DNA from: Cytobacillus oceanisediminis
Lineage (GTDB): Bacteria > Bacillota > Bacilli > Bacillales > Cytobacillaceae
Direction of reading: 5' to 3'
Assembly (NCBI RefSeq): GCF_004366035.1
Contig: NZ_SOEE01000001.1
Location: 248,001-312,000, forward strand
DNA: 64,000 nucleotides
Shown in pieces: positions 20,701 to 30,148 of the stretch (the stretch's first letter is position 1; every line of letters starts with the position of its first letter). The position numbers were made by a program, and so were the translations under genes. The notes under the pieces were generated by a model. The model saw only the letters and a list, made by a program, of their open reading frames with translations. It was not told where the DNA came from and ran no database searches.

Positions 20701-21360
20701 TTATATTTCCAGGCCTTTTTTCTTCATTGCCAGCTGCCTATCGAAACAAAATCGCAGGAGCAATTGTCTATCCCGGGGGCTTACCTCCAAAAACTGAACA
20801 GAAATAAACGATTTTCCATTTTGGGGTTCAGAAACTCTGATTACCTTACTTTTAAGCCGTAAATAATAATTGTCGCCGTTCTGCATAGCTAATACGAGAT
20901 AAGTTTGTATTTGCATACTCGCTTTTAAAGAGCTGCTCGTTTGTGCGATGATTGCAGCACCGCCCGCACTAATATCATCCGTAATTGATACAAAAGGAGT
21001 AAACTCATTACTTTCCGGGTGGATAGCAACATCAACTGGTGTTTCAACCCTGACAAACTGACGCCGCTGGATTTTCACCAAATGTTCGTCCCCCGGATAT
21101 GATAAAACCATCATCGGGATCTTCAGCTTAACTCTTCCCATAACCTCGCTTTCGAAAAGATATACCGTCCCATCTTCAGCCAAAAAGGTTGCCTTCAGCT
21201 GGGTTCCATCGAGCAGGAATGCAGTTTTATTCGTTTCCTGTTTTATCGGATAATCAATATATAAATTATTTCCTTCTCTTTCAACAAGCTTGCATTTATA
21301 TTTCTCGGATTTTTCAGAGTATGTTAATTCGAGCAGCATTGTCTCTCCAATATTTATCAC
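20701..21360 (-). CDS. motI: PilZ-domain c-di-GMP receptor, flagellar brake MotI (YpfA)
   Basis: MotI binds cyclic di-GMP and in B. subtilis interacts with MotA to disengage flagellar torque. The 219-aa product has an N-terminal YcgR-like domain (1-95) and a PilZ domain with RRQFVRV and DISAGG, the two c-di-GMP contact motifs. The start codon is GTG, chosen because MINIGE aligns with the family N-terminus; an ATG seven codons further in also has an acceptable ribosome binding site. The motor itself is not in this window. Confidence 0.88.
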   Translation of the reverse strand: MINIGETMLLELTYSEKSEKYKCKLVEREGNNLYIDYPIKQETNKTAFLLDGTQLKATFLAEDGTVYLFESEVMGRVKLKIPMMVLSYPGDEHLVKIQRRQFVRVETPVDVAIHPESNEFTPFVSITDDISAGGAAIIAQTSSSLKASMQIQTYLVLAMQNGDNYYLRLKSKVIRVSEPQNGKSFISVQFLEVSPRDRQLLLRFCFDRQLAMKKKGLEI

Positions 21361-21481
21361 ACTGACTCACTTCCCCTTATTAAAAGGATAATCTTGTCAT
21401 TTCATTATGACCGGTATAAAAGAATCCTGCAATAGCATTTTTAAAAGATTTGGGTAAAAAGGCCCAAATGCTTTTTAAGGC

Positions 21482-21508
21482 AAAAAAAGAAAGCCTATCC
21501 GGCTTTCT
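21482..21508 (-). terminator. sleB-ypeB terminator
   Basis: AGAAAGCC and GGCTTTCT around a short loop, followed by TTTTTTTG, immediately after the ypeB stop. Confidence 0.9.
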
Positions 21509-22858
21509 CTACAGTACATCTTCAAATACTGGTTCAGCATTTTTTAGCTTTTCTACTTTTTCTTCTTGTCCTGTTTCTGCGTTTATATAGATTCTGTAGG
21601 TATCTTCACCCAATGTGCCTAGAATTTCATAACAGGAAACTTCCTGATTTAAATCATTAATGATGATTGCCCGTCTATCTTCCATGACTTTCAGCTGGGG
21701 ATTCACCTTGGCTCTCGCCTCTTCTGCAGTGATTAAAGGCTCAGGAATTTCTCTCTGGTGATGAGCCTTTAAATAATCCTCAGCAGAAAAGGCTGACATT
21801 CTGCCATTATCAAGCGCAACTTTCACACGAATGGAGTCCGGATAAATCCTTACGCCATCCTGATTGGACACGAAGGTAAATACGCCTAAATTGTCATACT
21901 GGGCACTCTCGAATAAATCAAGGTCCTTAAAGCCATTGTCTTTCAGAAATTTAACCGCATTATTGCTTGCTTCATTAAGGCTTACCTTTTGTTTCGCTAC
22001 TTCCCGATCCAGTATAAACCAGATAGGATAGCCGCCTTTCTTAGTAATATCCATGTTTGCTTCTTCTTTTGTTTTCTTATTTTGAATACTGACACTATAA
22101 AACCCGTAATCAGACCCTTTGCCGTTTTCAGTCACTCTAATATTTACATTATTCCCCAACTTTGCATACTGCTGACCTATTCGTGCAGCTTCTTCTTCTG
22201 TTATTTCTTTACCCTTAAGATATTTGTAATTTTCATCCTTCCTCTGCATATTTACAAATGCAGGTCCAAAGTCTGTCTCTCCATAGCCTTCAACCGTTTT
22301 TTCCACTGTCTTAAATCCATCTATGATTGTATTATCTGCAGCTTCCTCATTGGAGGCGAGCGCCATTTCTACATCCATCCACCGTAAGTTCTTTTCAAGC
22401 ACCATATGCTGAACTTTGCGCAAATCCTGCTGAACATCAGCCGACTGTTTATAGAGCTGCTTTAGTGTTTGATATTCTTTATCCGATAAAGGTTCTTTCT
22501 CCAAATCCCTTACTGCTGTCCTATAACTGAAATCTCCGATATTGGATAGAAACTCTTCTGTTTTATTGAAAGGAAGAAGCGAGAGAGGCAGCTGGCCAAC
22601 ATCTGAGTGCGCTCCTGAAGTTAATCTCCATACTTCTGCCAATTCAGGTGATAGTGAAGCTCTCGAATTCATTGCTAAGGTTGTTCCGATTTTGTCATGC
22701 AATAGGTCAATTTGGTAAGTTAAATCATGAAATGCCCTTTGATAATTATTTTCGGCATTAATTAGGATTGCATTTTTCTCCCGGTGTTCCTGATAACCCC
22801 AAAACGCTGTACCGGCAACACCCAGTGCAAGTACGCCTATGAGAATTCCTCTAAGCAT
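21509..22858 (-). CDS. ypeB: Spore germination protein YpeB
   Basis: YpeB is needed for SleB to be stably present in spores and is degraded during germination. The 449-aa product has one N-terminal membrane segment (about 3-20), a helical N-terminal half and C-terminal PepSY-type domains, with the repeated pattern around ITEEEAARIGQQYA and ITAEEARAKV. AGAGGGGTG lies upstream; the ATG at 22856-22858 is preferred on spacing over one two codons earlier. It follows sleB with a gap of about 14 bases, the usual bicistronic arrangement. Confidence 0.95.
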   Translation of the reverse strand: MLRGILIGVLALGVAGTAFWGYQEHREKNAILINAENNYQRAFHDLTYQIDLLHDKIGTTLAMNSRASLSPELAEVWRLTSGAHSDVGQLPLSLLPFNKTEEFLSNIGDFSYRTAVRDLEKEPLSDKEYQTLKQLYKQSADVQQDLRKVQHMVLEKNLRWMDVEMALASNEEAADNTIIDGFKTVEKTVEGYGETDFGPAFVNMQRKDENYKYLKGKEITEEEAARIGQQYAKLGNNVNIRVTENGKGSDYGFYSVSIQNKKTKEEANMDITKKGGYPIWFILDREVAKQKVSLNEASNNAVKFLKDNGFKDLDLFESAQYDNLGVFTFVSNQDGVRIYPDSIRVKVALDNGRMSAFSAEDYLKAHHQREIPEPLITAEEARAKVNPQLKVMEDRRAIIINDLNQEVSCYEILGTLGEDTYRIYINAETGQEEKVEKLKNAEPVFEDVL

Positions 22859-22872
22859 GATCATTCACCCCT

Positions 22873-23709
22873 CTATTTACAGAATATATGTTTTCCAATC
22901 TGCTTGATTTGCGGCCGTGTCCAAATCCATCCGCTTGTAGCTGTATCCGGGTTAAAGTAATACAGTGCCTCGCCTGTTGGGTCCCATCCATTAATGGCAT
23001 CAAGGACGGCTTTTTTTGCTGTTTCATTCGGCGTTAACCATATCTGGCCATCGGCAACGGCCGTAAAAGCACGCGGCTCAAAAATAACGCCAGAAACAGT
23101 GTTCGGAAATGATGCACTGTCTACACGGTTTAAGATGACTGCGGCAACTGCCACCTGACCTGTATACGGCTCCCCTCTTGATTCTCCATAAACCGCATTG
23201 GCCATTAACTGTATATCATTTTCTGAGAATCCGTTAGGCACATTTGCAGCAGTCGGCTGTTTAGGAGCTTCCTGCTGTGCCGTTCCCCCGGAAGATCCCC
23301 CTTGCTGAGGCTTAGTCTGCTTTTCAGTGTCCACCCCGCCGTAATGGGTGAATTTATTGCCCTTATTAATTTGTTCTTTCACATACTGTTCATTATACTT
23401 GGATGCTTTTACAAGCTTGTTTTTTGTTTCCTGGCCAGCAAGCCCGTCTATCGGAAGGCCGAATTCATATTGAAAATTCCTGAGTGCCCAATAGGTTCCC
23501 CACCCAAACACTCCATCGATTTTCCCATTGTAGAATCCTAAATACTGCAGGCGGGACTGAAGCTCGATTACATCATCTCCCACTGCTCCGTGCTGGATAA
23601 CCTGGTTGGAAAAGGCATTAGCTTTGTCCATATTCCCGCTCAAAGGAATTCCTAGAACACAAAGGGAGATTATGAGTAAAACCTTTCCTGCCAAAAAATT
23701 CTTTTTCAT
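22873..23709 (-). CDS. sleB: Spore cortex-lytic enzyme SleB
   Basis: SleB is a lytic transglycosylase that degrades cortex peptidoglycan during germination. The 278-aa product has a signal peptide (1-32), a peptidoglycan-binding domain with the LQSRLQYLGFYNGKIDGVFG pattern (about 48-110), a linker rich in Gln, Gly and Pro (about 130-160) and the Hydrolase_2 domain (about 165-278) with the conserved glutamate in VYGESRGEP. AGGAGGTT-type site upstream of the ATG. A forespore SigG-type promoter match lies upstream. Confidence 0.96.
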   Translation of the reverse strand: MKKNFLAGKVLLIISLCVLGIPLSGNMDKANAFSNQVIQHGAVGDDVIELQSRLQYLGFYNGKIDGVFGWGTYWALRNFQYEFGLPIDGLAGQETKNKLVKASKYNEQYVKEQINKGNKFTHYGGVDTEKQTKPQQGGSSGGTAQQEAPKQPTAANVPNGFSENDIQLMANAVYGESRGEPYTGQVAVAAVILNRVDSASFPNTVSGVIFEPRAFTAVADGQIWLTPNETAKKAVLDAINGWDPTGEALYYFNPDTATSGWIWTRPQIKQIGKHIFCK

Positions 23710-23749
23710 GGATTTTAACCTCCAAAAGTCAATCTTTTTTCATTGACCC

Positions 23750-23778
23750 TATTTTTTGTAGTCCTTGGCTTTTTATTC
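23750..23778 (-). promoter_or_regulatory. SigG-type promoter for sleB-ypeB
   Basis: GAATA (23774-23778), a 17-bp spacer and AAAAATA (23750-23756): the -35 fits the SigG consensus fully and the -10 at five of seven positions. Confidence 0.4.
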
Positions 23779-23819
23779 AATAACTTGAGTCTTTTTGCTT
23801 TTGGTTTATTTTCGCAAAA

Positions 23820-23854
23820 TAAAAAACCCTCCATCAGGAATGGAGAGTTTTCTG
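23820..23854 (-). terminator. prsW terminator
   Basis: ACTCTCCAT and ATGGAGGGT flank a loop and are followed by TTTTTTATTTT on the minus strand; the stem includes the end of prsW. Confidence 0.75.
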
Positions 23855-24523
23855 TAAATCAAATTGGTTATCCATGTGGTTTACACTATGTGCCCTTGCT
23901 TTTTTGACTTTTCTTAAGCCCAGCCACCAAAGGAAGATCATAAATGGAAACATGATAAAAATCCAATGTTTTAGAGAGATCAGGATGTAGTCGTAAATAC
24001 CGTGAAGGAGAAAAGGTATAAATAGCGAAAAGGCTATCCATTTTTTTGTAGAGGTTGCCGAGAATTTTCCTTTTCCTATATAATAGCCCATGATAACACC
24101 AAAAAGAGCATGGCTGGAAACCGGAAGCAAGGCCCTTCCAAGAGCGTGTTCCACACCGAGAGCGACGAGATAGAAGATATTTTCTGCAGTAGCAAAGCCA
24201 AGTGATACAGATGCACCATACACAATTCCATCATATGGTTCATCAAATGTTATATGCTGATAGATAGTATAAAATAATATAAACCATTTAAAGAATTCTT
24301 CCAGCAGGCTTGATGACAGAAATGCATCCATCAAACTAGACTGCAGCACCCCTTCAGTCTCTAAAACATACTGGATGAACATAATGGGGAACACGAGCAA
24401 AGCACCAAACAAAAAAGTTTTAAAAACCATTGATATGGGTTCAGACTCATATTGATCTTTTAAATAAAAATAGCTTAATAATGCCAACCCCGGCGCGATG
24501 CCAGCGGATAATATTCCCAGCAT
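23834..24523 (-). CDS. prsW: PrsW family intramembrane protease
   Basis: PrsW is a glutamic-type membrane protease; in B. subtilis it makes the first cut in anti-sigma factor RsiW. The 229-aa product has about eight membrane segments with the signature EEFFKW (catalytic glutamates), [16 protein letters not shown] and LLHGIYDY. The ATG at 24521-24523 is chosen for AGAGGG upstream; a longer frame would need a TTG. The window also encodes an ECF sigma/anti-sigma pair (sigX-rsiX), but no link to PrsW is claimed. Confidence 0.93.
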   Translation of the reverse strand: MLGILSAGIAPGLALLSYFYLKDQYESEPISMVFKTFLFGALLVFPIMFIQYVLETEGVLQSSLMDAFLSSSLLEEFFKWFILFYTIYQHITFDEPYDGIVYGASVSLGFATAENIFYLVALGVEHALGRALLPVSSHALFGVIMGYYIGKGKFSATSTKKWIAFSLFIPFLLHGIYDYILISLKHWIFIMFPFMIFLWWLGLRKVKKARAHSVNHMDNQFDLQKTLHS

Positions 24524-24654
24524 GAGCTGCCCTCTTTTCAATCTGTTTCCTTAATCGTATCATGATATAGAAAGAATTAAAATGATTATTCAAATATTGG
24601 AAAACAAATATTTCGCATCATATTTTGAGTCAAAGCTAGAATTGGGGGATTAAC

Positions 24655-25623
24655 ATGGAGAAAAAAAAGATACTTGTTATACACACTGGAGGCACCATTT
24701 CAATGAGTGAGGATGCAGCAACTGGTGCTGTTAAGCCAACAGATAATAATCCATTAACTGAAAAAACAAAGGAACTGCTTTCCCTTGCAGAATTACTGGT
24801 TGAAGAGCCTTTTCATCTCCCTTCACCGCACATAACACCTAGAGAAATGCTTAAATTGAAGGAAATCATTGAAACAAAACTGGCAAAGGAAAAAATTAGC
24901 GGCGTAGTCATTACCCATGGGACAGATACACTAGAAGAGACAGCCTATTTCTTGGACCTGACTGTTAAAACATCCCTTCCCATCGTTGTTACTGGTGCAA
25001 TGAGATCAAGTAATGAAATTGGCTCTGACGGACTTTACAACCTAATTTCCTCCATTCGCGTAGCTTCATGTGAAGAAGCAAAAGACAAAGGGGTTCTAGT
25101 TGTTCTAAATGATGAAATTCATACTGCGGAAAATGTGACAAAGACACACACAAGCAATGTATCTACTTTTCAAAGCCCGCAATATGGACCAATCGGAATA
25201 GTCACAAAGAGAGGTGTATTATTCCATAATACTCCCACAAATAGAGAATATTACCCTTTGGATGCAATTGTAAAAAAAGTCACACTTATTAAAGCATTTG
25301 CCGGAATGGATTCTTCTCTGCTTTATGCGATAGGTGATTTAGATTTTGACGGAGTTGTGATTGAAGCACTTGGACAAGGTAATTTGCCTCCAGCCACAAT
25401 TGAAGGCATTAAGGCTCTAACAGAAAAGAACATTCCGATTGTACTGGTTTCCCGATGTTTCAATGGAATTGCACAAGATGTATATGGCTATGACGGAGGG
25501 GGAAAGCATCTAAAGGATATGGGTGTTATTTTCTCAAATGGACTAAACGGGCAAAAAGCAAGAATTAAACTGCTAATCGGACTGGAAACCCAGCAAAATA
25601 TCGAAAGGATTTTCCAAATATAA
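24655..25623 (+). CDS. ansA: L-asparaginase, type I
   Basis: The enzyme hydrolyses asparagine to aspartate and ammonia. In the 322-aa product the first catalytic threonine is in HTGGTISM (T14) and the second in THGTDTLEET near 90; the K and SER-type partner region follows. No signal peptide, so it is cytoplasmic. GGGGGATTAAC precedes the ATG. It is one of few plus-strand genes and converges on ypdA, sharing a 52-base perfect palindrome as terminator. Confidence 0.94.
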   Translation: MEKKKILVIHTGGTISMSEDAATGAVKPTDNNPLTEKTKELLSLAELLVEEPFHLPSPHITPREMLKLKEIIETKLAKEKISGVVITHGTDTLEETAYFLDLTVKTSLPIVVTGAMRSSNEIGSDGLYNLISSIRVASCEEAKDKGVLVVLNDEIHTAENVTKTHTSNVSTFQSPQYGPIGIVTKRGVLFHNTPTNREYYPLDAIVKKVTLIKAFAGMDSSLLYAIGDLDFDGVVIEALGQGNLPPATIEGIKALTEKNIPIVLVSRCFNGIAQDVYGYDGGGKHLKDMGVIFSNGLNGQKARIKLLIGLETQQNIERIFQI

Positions 25624-25675
25624 AAAGGCAATAACAAAGGCTGATCACATGTGATCAGCCTTTGTTATTGCCTTT
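25624..25675. terminator. 52-base perfect palindrome, bidirectional terminator of ansA and ypdA
   Basis: The two 26-base arms are exact complements centred on ACATGT at 25647-25652. AAAGG at one end and CCTTT at the other give weak tails on both strands. It begins at the ansA stop and runs into the ypdA coding sequence, whose last seven codons lie in one arm. Confidence 0.85.
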
Positions 25676-26638
25676 ATCAATTATAGTTTTTGCTATTTGT
25701 CCGCCATGAAATCTGCCATTTTCAATAAAAATTTCGTTGGCATTATTTCCGGCAGCTATTACACCCGCAATAAATATTCCAGGGACATTCGTTTCCATCG
25801 TTTCATGATTAAATTGAGGGCGGCCTGTTTCTTCATTTATTTGAATTCCCATACTCCTTAAAAATTCATGGTCAGGATGGTAGCCGGTCATGGCAAATAC
25901 AAAGTCGTTCTTAATATCAAATTGCTGGCCATCCGCCATGTAGGTCAGCTTATTTTCACTGATCTCTTTCACATGGGCATTAAATTCCATCTTGATGACT
26001 CCATTTCTGACTAAGGACTCAAACTCAGGGAGAATCCATGGCTTTATGCTGGGTGAATATTCTGTTCCACGATAGATCACCGTAACTCTGGCTCCTGCTT
26101 TAACCAGTTCGATGGCAGCATCCACGCTTGAGTTTTTCCCGCCAATTACCGTTACGTCTTTATCAAAATAAGGATGGGCTTCTTTGAAATAGTGAAAAAC
26201 CTTTGGCAGATCCTCTCCTGGAACTCCCATGTAATTTGGATGGTCGTAATAGCCTGTAGCAATTACTACGTTATTGGCGGTATAAGTCGCCTTATCTGTT
26301 TCTACTTCAAATAGCTTAGATGGATTTTTAATTACTTTGAGAACTTTTTCAAAGGCATTTATCTTAATGCCTTTTCTCTTCACAACTTCCCGGTAATAAG
26401 TTAGCGCCTGGTTTCTCTTAGGCTTATAATTTTCCGTTATGAAGGGTACCCCGCCGATTTCAAGCTTTTCGCTCGTGCTGAAGAAGGTTTGGTGTGTTGG
26501 ATAGTTGTAAATTGCGTTTACAATATTGCCTTTTTCGATAACAAGCGGGTTTCTCCCAGCTTCCTGAAGGGCTATGGCAGCTGCCAATCCGCATGGTCCT
26601 CCGCCAACAATAATAACGTCTATATTCAAGGTTCTCAC
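25655..26638 (-). CDS. ypdA: YpdA family bacillithiol disulfide reductase
   Basis: YpdA (Bdr) is a FAD-dependent, NADPH-using reductase that reduces bacillithiol disulfide in Firmicutes. The 327-aa product has the FAD motif GGGPCG with the family cysteine at C16, a second dinucleotide motif (VIGGKNSS) near 165, and the C-terminal FAD contact VPGIFIAGV. The last residues are encoded by the shared palindromic terminator. Placement upstream of gudB follows B. subtilis. Confidence 0.93.
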   Translation of the reverse strand: MRTLNIDVIIVGGGPCGLAAAIALQEAGRNPLVIEKGNIVNAIYNYPTHQTFFSTSEKLEIGGVPFITENYKPKRNQALTYYREVVKRKGIKINAFEKVLKVIKNPSKLFEVETDKATYTANNVVIATGYYDHPNYMGVPGEDLPKVFHYFKEAHPYFDKDVTVIGGKNSSVDAAIELVKAGARVTVIYRGTEYSPSIKPWILPEFESLVRNGVIKMEFNAHVKEISENKLTYMADGQQFDIKNDFVFAMTGYHPDHEFLRSMGIQINEETGRPQFNHETMETNVPGIFIAGVIAAGNNANEIFIENGRFHGGQIAKTIIDKGNNKG

Positions 26639-26682
26639 TCCTTAATCAATACCAAGGAAAAAAATTCCATGTTTAAGTTTAT

Positions 26683-26724
26683 AAAAAATCTCCCATCAGT
26701 TTATGATAGGAGATTTTTTATAAT
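26683..26724 (-). terminator. gudB terminator
   Basis: AAAAAATCTCC and GGAGATTTTTT flank an imperfect inner stem; the symmetrical A/T runs make it able to work on both strands. Confidence 0.8.
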
Positions 26725-26762
26725 TATTCAAATGTCTTACTTTCACCAATGGAGATTTATAA

Positions 26763-28037
26763 TTAAATCCATCCGCGGAATCTTGAAGCTTCCGCCATTT
26801 TTCTCACACCAACCATATAAGCAGCCAGGCGCATATCCACTCGGCGGGTTTGGGAGGTCTGATAAATATTATCAAATGACTTAACCATTACCTTCTCAAG
26901 CTTTTCTTCTACTTCTTCTTCGGTCCAGTAATATCCCTGGTTGTTTTGCACCCATTCGAAATATGATACCGTTACTCCTCCGGCCGAAGCCAGCACGTCA
27001 GGCACTAGCAGAATTCCGCGCTCGGTAAGAATTCGTGTTGCTTCCAAAGTAGTTGGGCCGTTAGCCGCCTCCACTACAATGCTCGCTCTTATATTATGTG
27101 CATTTTCTTCTGTTATCTGATTTTCGATGGCCGCAGGAACCAGAATATCGCAATCAAGTTCAAGCAGCTCTTTATTTGTAATTGTATCATTAAACAATTT
27201 TGTCACAGTTCCAAAGCTATCACGGCGATCCAAGAGGTAATCGATATCAAGGCCATCTGAATCATATAAACCGCCATAAGCATCTGAAATGCCAACAACC
27301 TTTGCACCAGCATCATGCATAAACTTTGAGAGGAAACTTCCAGCATTACCGAATCCCTGAACAACAACTCTTGCACCTTCAAGGTTAATGCCTTTTTTCT
27401 TTGCAGCTTCGCGGATGCAAATTGTAACCCCTTTAGCTGTTGCTGATTCCCTTCCATGTGAGCCGCCTAGTACAAGTGGTTTACCAGTAATAAAGCCTGG
27501 AGAGTTAAATTCATCAATCCGGCTGTATTCATCCATCATCCATGCCATGATCTGCGAATTGGTAAATACATCAGGTGCAGGAATATCCTTTGTCGGTCCC
27601 ACAATTTGACTGATTGCCCGTACATACCCGCGGCTTAGCCGCTCTAACTCACCGAAGGACATATCGCGAGGGTCACAAACGATTCCGCCTTTTCCTCCGC
27701 CATATGGAAGATCCACAATTCCGCATTTTAAGCTCATCCAGATTGACAGTGCCTTTACTTCCTTTTCAGTGACATTCGGGTGAAAACGAATACCGCCTTT
27801 AGTAGGACCAACTGCATCATTATGCTGGGCCCGGTAGCCAGTAAAGACTTTTACTGTTCCGTCATCCATCCGTACAGGAATTTTCACTGTCATCATGCGA
27901 ATTGGCTCTTTTAGAAGCTCATAGACCTCATCAGAATATCCCAGCTTCCCTAAAGCCTTATGTATGACAGTTTGAGTCGACCTTAAGACGTCCAATTTTT
28001 CAGCTTTATTTGAATCAGTACCTTTCTCGGCTACCAT
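26763..28037 (-). CDS. gudB: NAD-dependent glutamate dehydrogenase
   Basis: It oxidises glutamate to 2-oxoglutarate and ammonia. The 424-aa product has the dimer domain with the catalytic lysine region PYGGGKGGIVCDP and the Rossmann motif GFGNAGSF. No insertion interrupts the frame, unlike the inactive gudB of laboratory B. subtilis. The start at 28035-28037 has TAGGAGG eight bases upstream and replaces a frame ten codons longer. Sequence alone does not separate GudB from RocG; the position between ypdA and mecB favours gudB. Confidence 0.94.
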   Translation of the reverse strand: MVAEKGTDSNKAEKLDVLRSTQTVIHKALGKLGYSDEVYELLKEPIRMMTVKIPVRMDDGTVKVFTGYRAQHNDAVGPTKGGIRFHPNVTEKEVKALSIWMSLKCGIVDLPYGGGKGGIVCDPRDMSFGELERLSRGYVRAISQIVGPTKDIPAPDVFTNSQIMAWMMDEYSRIDEFNSPGFITGKPLVLGGSHGRESATAKGVTICIREAAKKKGINLEGARVVVQGFGNAGSFLSKFMHDAGAKVVGISDAYGGLYDSDGLDIDYLLDRRDSFGTVTKLFNDTITNKELLELDCDILVPAAIENQITEENAHNIRASIVVEAANGPTTLEATRILTERGILLVPDVLASAGGVTVSYFEWVQNNQGYYWTEEEVEEKLEKVMVKSFDNIYQTSQTRRVDMRLAAYMVGVRKMAEASRFRGWI

Positions 28038-28465
28038 TTGTAAACCTCCTAGAAAAATCACTTTCATTAGTTGTCCGCTTCCATGGATTAGTATACACCT
28101 TTGCCTAATTTATGCAAGAAGAATAATGTACTTTTCCTCATTTTTTAATATTTTCATGAAACCGCTCTCAGCCTTGGTATTAAAGGGAATTTTCTGTTTA
28201 CTCCTAGTACCCGTTTTCCCGGTTTAGCCTAAAAGAAACATCCCATTTCCCTCTTTACTGTTTATTTAAAGACTTTTCCATTTTTATGCTATTACTGCAG
28301 ACAATTGACTATACTTGTTTTACCCAATTTTTATATAGTTCATGACCATTTAATCCAAATCACTGCATTTCCCTGCACTCATCCTCCCTGCTAATCTCTG
28401 TGGAAACCTGCAAAAACGAGGTTGCTTTTGTTCAAAAAAAAAAGAGGATTTCCCCCTTTTCAATC
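28038..28465. other. Gap upstream of gudB
   Basis: 428 AT-rich bases between mecB and gudB. It must hold the gudB promoter, but no convincing -35/-10 pair was found. An A run at 28434-28443 after the mecB stop suggests a weak terminator. Confidence 0.5.
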
Positions 28466-29047
28466 TTATGAAAAGTATTTCACCAGCTCTTTTACTGCTT
28501 TGGACTCGATAAGTGCTTTCCCATATTCCTGAATTATATATATGCTGGTAAAGGCTGAATCACCGTACTCGGCTAATATGGCAATTACTCTGGGAATGTC
28601 TTCTCCCGCTATGTCAATAACATGATAATAATACTTCTCTTTATAACAATATAGGCTTCCCTCCTCAATCTGCACACGATTCAGCTCTTTAGCCATTTGA
28701 ACTACATCTTCAAAATCCTGGAACTCGAATAATATATCTTCACTGCCCTCAACAGTTACTTGCATTTCAATAAAACCATCCTCAAGGAGCTCTTCATCAT
28801 CCATCTGCTCCTCCATTGTAACGATCATAACCATTCCTTGAGCCTGCATGGAGAATATCTCCACAGCAACTGAACCCTGAATGTCTACACCGAATTCTTC
28901 ACTTGCTTCTTCCAGCATCTCATGAAAAAGCTGATGCCATTTAAGTGAATCCTTCCAGACATCTTCCTTAGTCAGTCCTCTATCATTTAAATCATCTAAT
29001 GTGAGAAAGATTTTGATTTTATTATAATTCAAACGTTCTAAGCGCAT
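28466..29047 (-). CDS. mecB: MecA-type adaptor protein MecB (YpbH)
   Basis: MecA-type adaptors bring substrates to the ClpC ATPase. The 193-aa product begins MRLERLNYNKIKIFLT, typical of the family, with an acidic middle linker (about 75-95) and a C-terminal ClpC-binding domain. MecB regulates competence and sporulation inputs less than its paralog MecA. Start at 29045-29047 has GGGGGC upstream. The paralog identity rests on size and on location next to gudB, as for ypbH. Confidence 0.9.
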   Translation of the reverse strand: MRLERLNYNKIKIFLTLDDLNDRGLTKEDVWKDSLKWHQLFHEMLEEASEEFGVDIQGSVAVEIFSMQAQGMVMIVTMEEQMDDEELLEDGFIEMQVTVEGSEDILFEFQDFEDVVQMAKELNRVQIEEGSLYCYKEKYYYHVIDIAGEDIPRVIAILAEYGDSAFTSIYIIQEYGKALIESKAVKELVKYFS

Positions 29048-29133
29048 AATAAGCCCCCTGCCCTGAACCAACTCTTTGATTTAGTGTATGAAACATTGCG
29101 AAGTTTGTGAGTCGTCTTAATTTGTATGGTTAA

Positions 29134-29167
29134 AAAGAAAAGACCCGGCAATTTACCGCCAGATCTT
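29134..29167 (-). terminator. Terminator of the MerR-B12 gene
   Basis: GATCTGGC and GCCGGGTC (with one G-T pair) around a short loop, followed by TTTTCTTTTT, just after the stop codon. Confidence 0.8.
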
Positions 29168-29170
29168 ATG

Positions 29171-30076
29171 TTATTGGAGCCGTTCTCTAATCCATTCTTC
29201 CCATTCATTTGTGGAACTGCCGGGAATAAACTGTTCATACTTCGTCTTATCTTCATTACTAAGGGTATCAATGCCGAATCCCCCAATGCCTACATTCAAT
29301 TTTCCATAAGTTTCTGCAAGTCTCTCTGACAGTTTAAGGGTTTCTGGTACGTTGGACTTCATCGTACAGGATAAAAATACAAATTTAGGTTTAACAATCT
29401 CAATCACAGTATCGATATCTTCCTCAGCGATGCTTGTCCCAAGGTAAACGACTTCAAATCCCCTTCTGCGCAGAAATAAAGTAAAAATTAAAAGCCCTAA
29501 TTCGTGAGCTTCACCTGGTCCGCAGACTGCTATCACCTTTGGCAGGACTCCGTTATGGGGAAAAGAATGCAGAATCATCCCAATTCTGGATCTTAATATG
29601 GAAGAGGCAAAATGCTCATGGGCACTTGTTATTTTCCCCTCTTCCCATTGATGTCCGATTTTCACAAGAAGAGAGCCTAATATATCAATAAGGACTTTAT
29701 CTATTGTATAAAAACTGAAAGCCTGATTAATTAAATCATGTGCTTTTGTTTCATTAAACTGAAGAAGAGCTTCAAGCAGCTCATTGGCCAGGGCACCAGA
29801 CCGATCACCTTCCTTATTCATCTGAAGCGGCTCGGCATTCAGTTCCTTATTTTCCAGAAGGGAAACAGCCTGGCTTATGGAAAAACCCTGATCCACTTTC
29901 CTGATCAGCCATTTTAACACTTTGATATGTTCCTCTGTATATAGCCTGTGGCCAGATTCATTTCTCTTTGGAGCAACAATTTGATACCGTCTCTCCCATG
30001 CTCTTAACGTTCCTGGCTGAATGCCGAGCATCTTAGATACAGCCTTAATATTATATTTTCCTTCTTCAGTTGCCAT
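29171..30076 (-). CDS. MerR family regulator with B12-binding domain, CarH/LitR type
   Basis: The 301-aa product has an N-terminal MerR winged helix (about 8-75, with RAWERRYQI), a four-helix middle domain and a C-terminal cobalamin domain. In CarH-type light sensors the middle domain carries Wx9EH and the cobalamin domain ExHxxG-x41-Sx(L/T)-x26-28-GG. Here W144-x9-E154-H155, E189-A-H191-E-L-G194, S236-C-T238 and G265-G266 fit at the expected spacings, so adenosylcobalamin binding with H191 as lower ligand is likely. Such proteins bind DNA in the dark and release it when light breaks the Co-C bond. The ATG has GGAGGG upstream. No photolyase or carotenoid gene is adjacent, so the target is unknown. 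Confidence 0.9.
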   Translation of the reverse strand: MATEEGKYNIKAVSKMLGIQPGTLRAWERRYQIVAPKRNESGHRLYTEEHIKVLKWLIRKVDQGFSISQAVSLLENKELNAEPLQMNKEGDRSGALANELLEALLQFNETKAHDLINQAFSFYTIDKVLIDILGSLLVKIGHQWEEGKITSAHEHFASSILRSRIGMILHSFPHNGVLPKVIAVCGPGEAHELGLLIFTLFLRRRGFEVVYLGTSIAEEDIDTVIEIVKPKFVFLSCTMKSNVPETLKLSERLAETYGKLNVGIGGFGIDTLSNEDKTKYEQFIPGSSTNEWEEWIRERLQ

Positions 30077-30148
30077 ACCCAGCCCTCCATTCATTACTAA
30101 TTATAAAAAACCGCCGTTGGAACTGTAAAATCTGGGTGTATTTTATTT

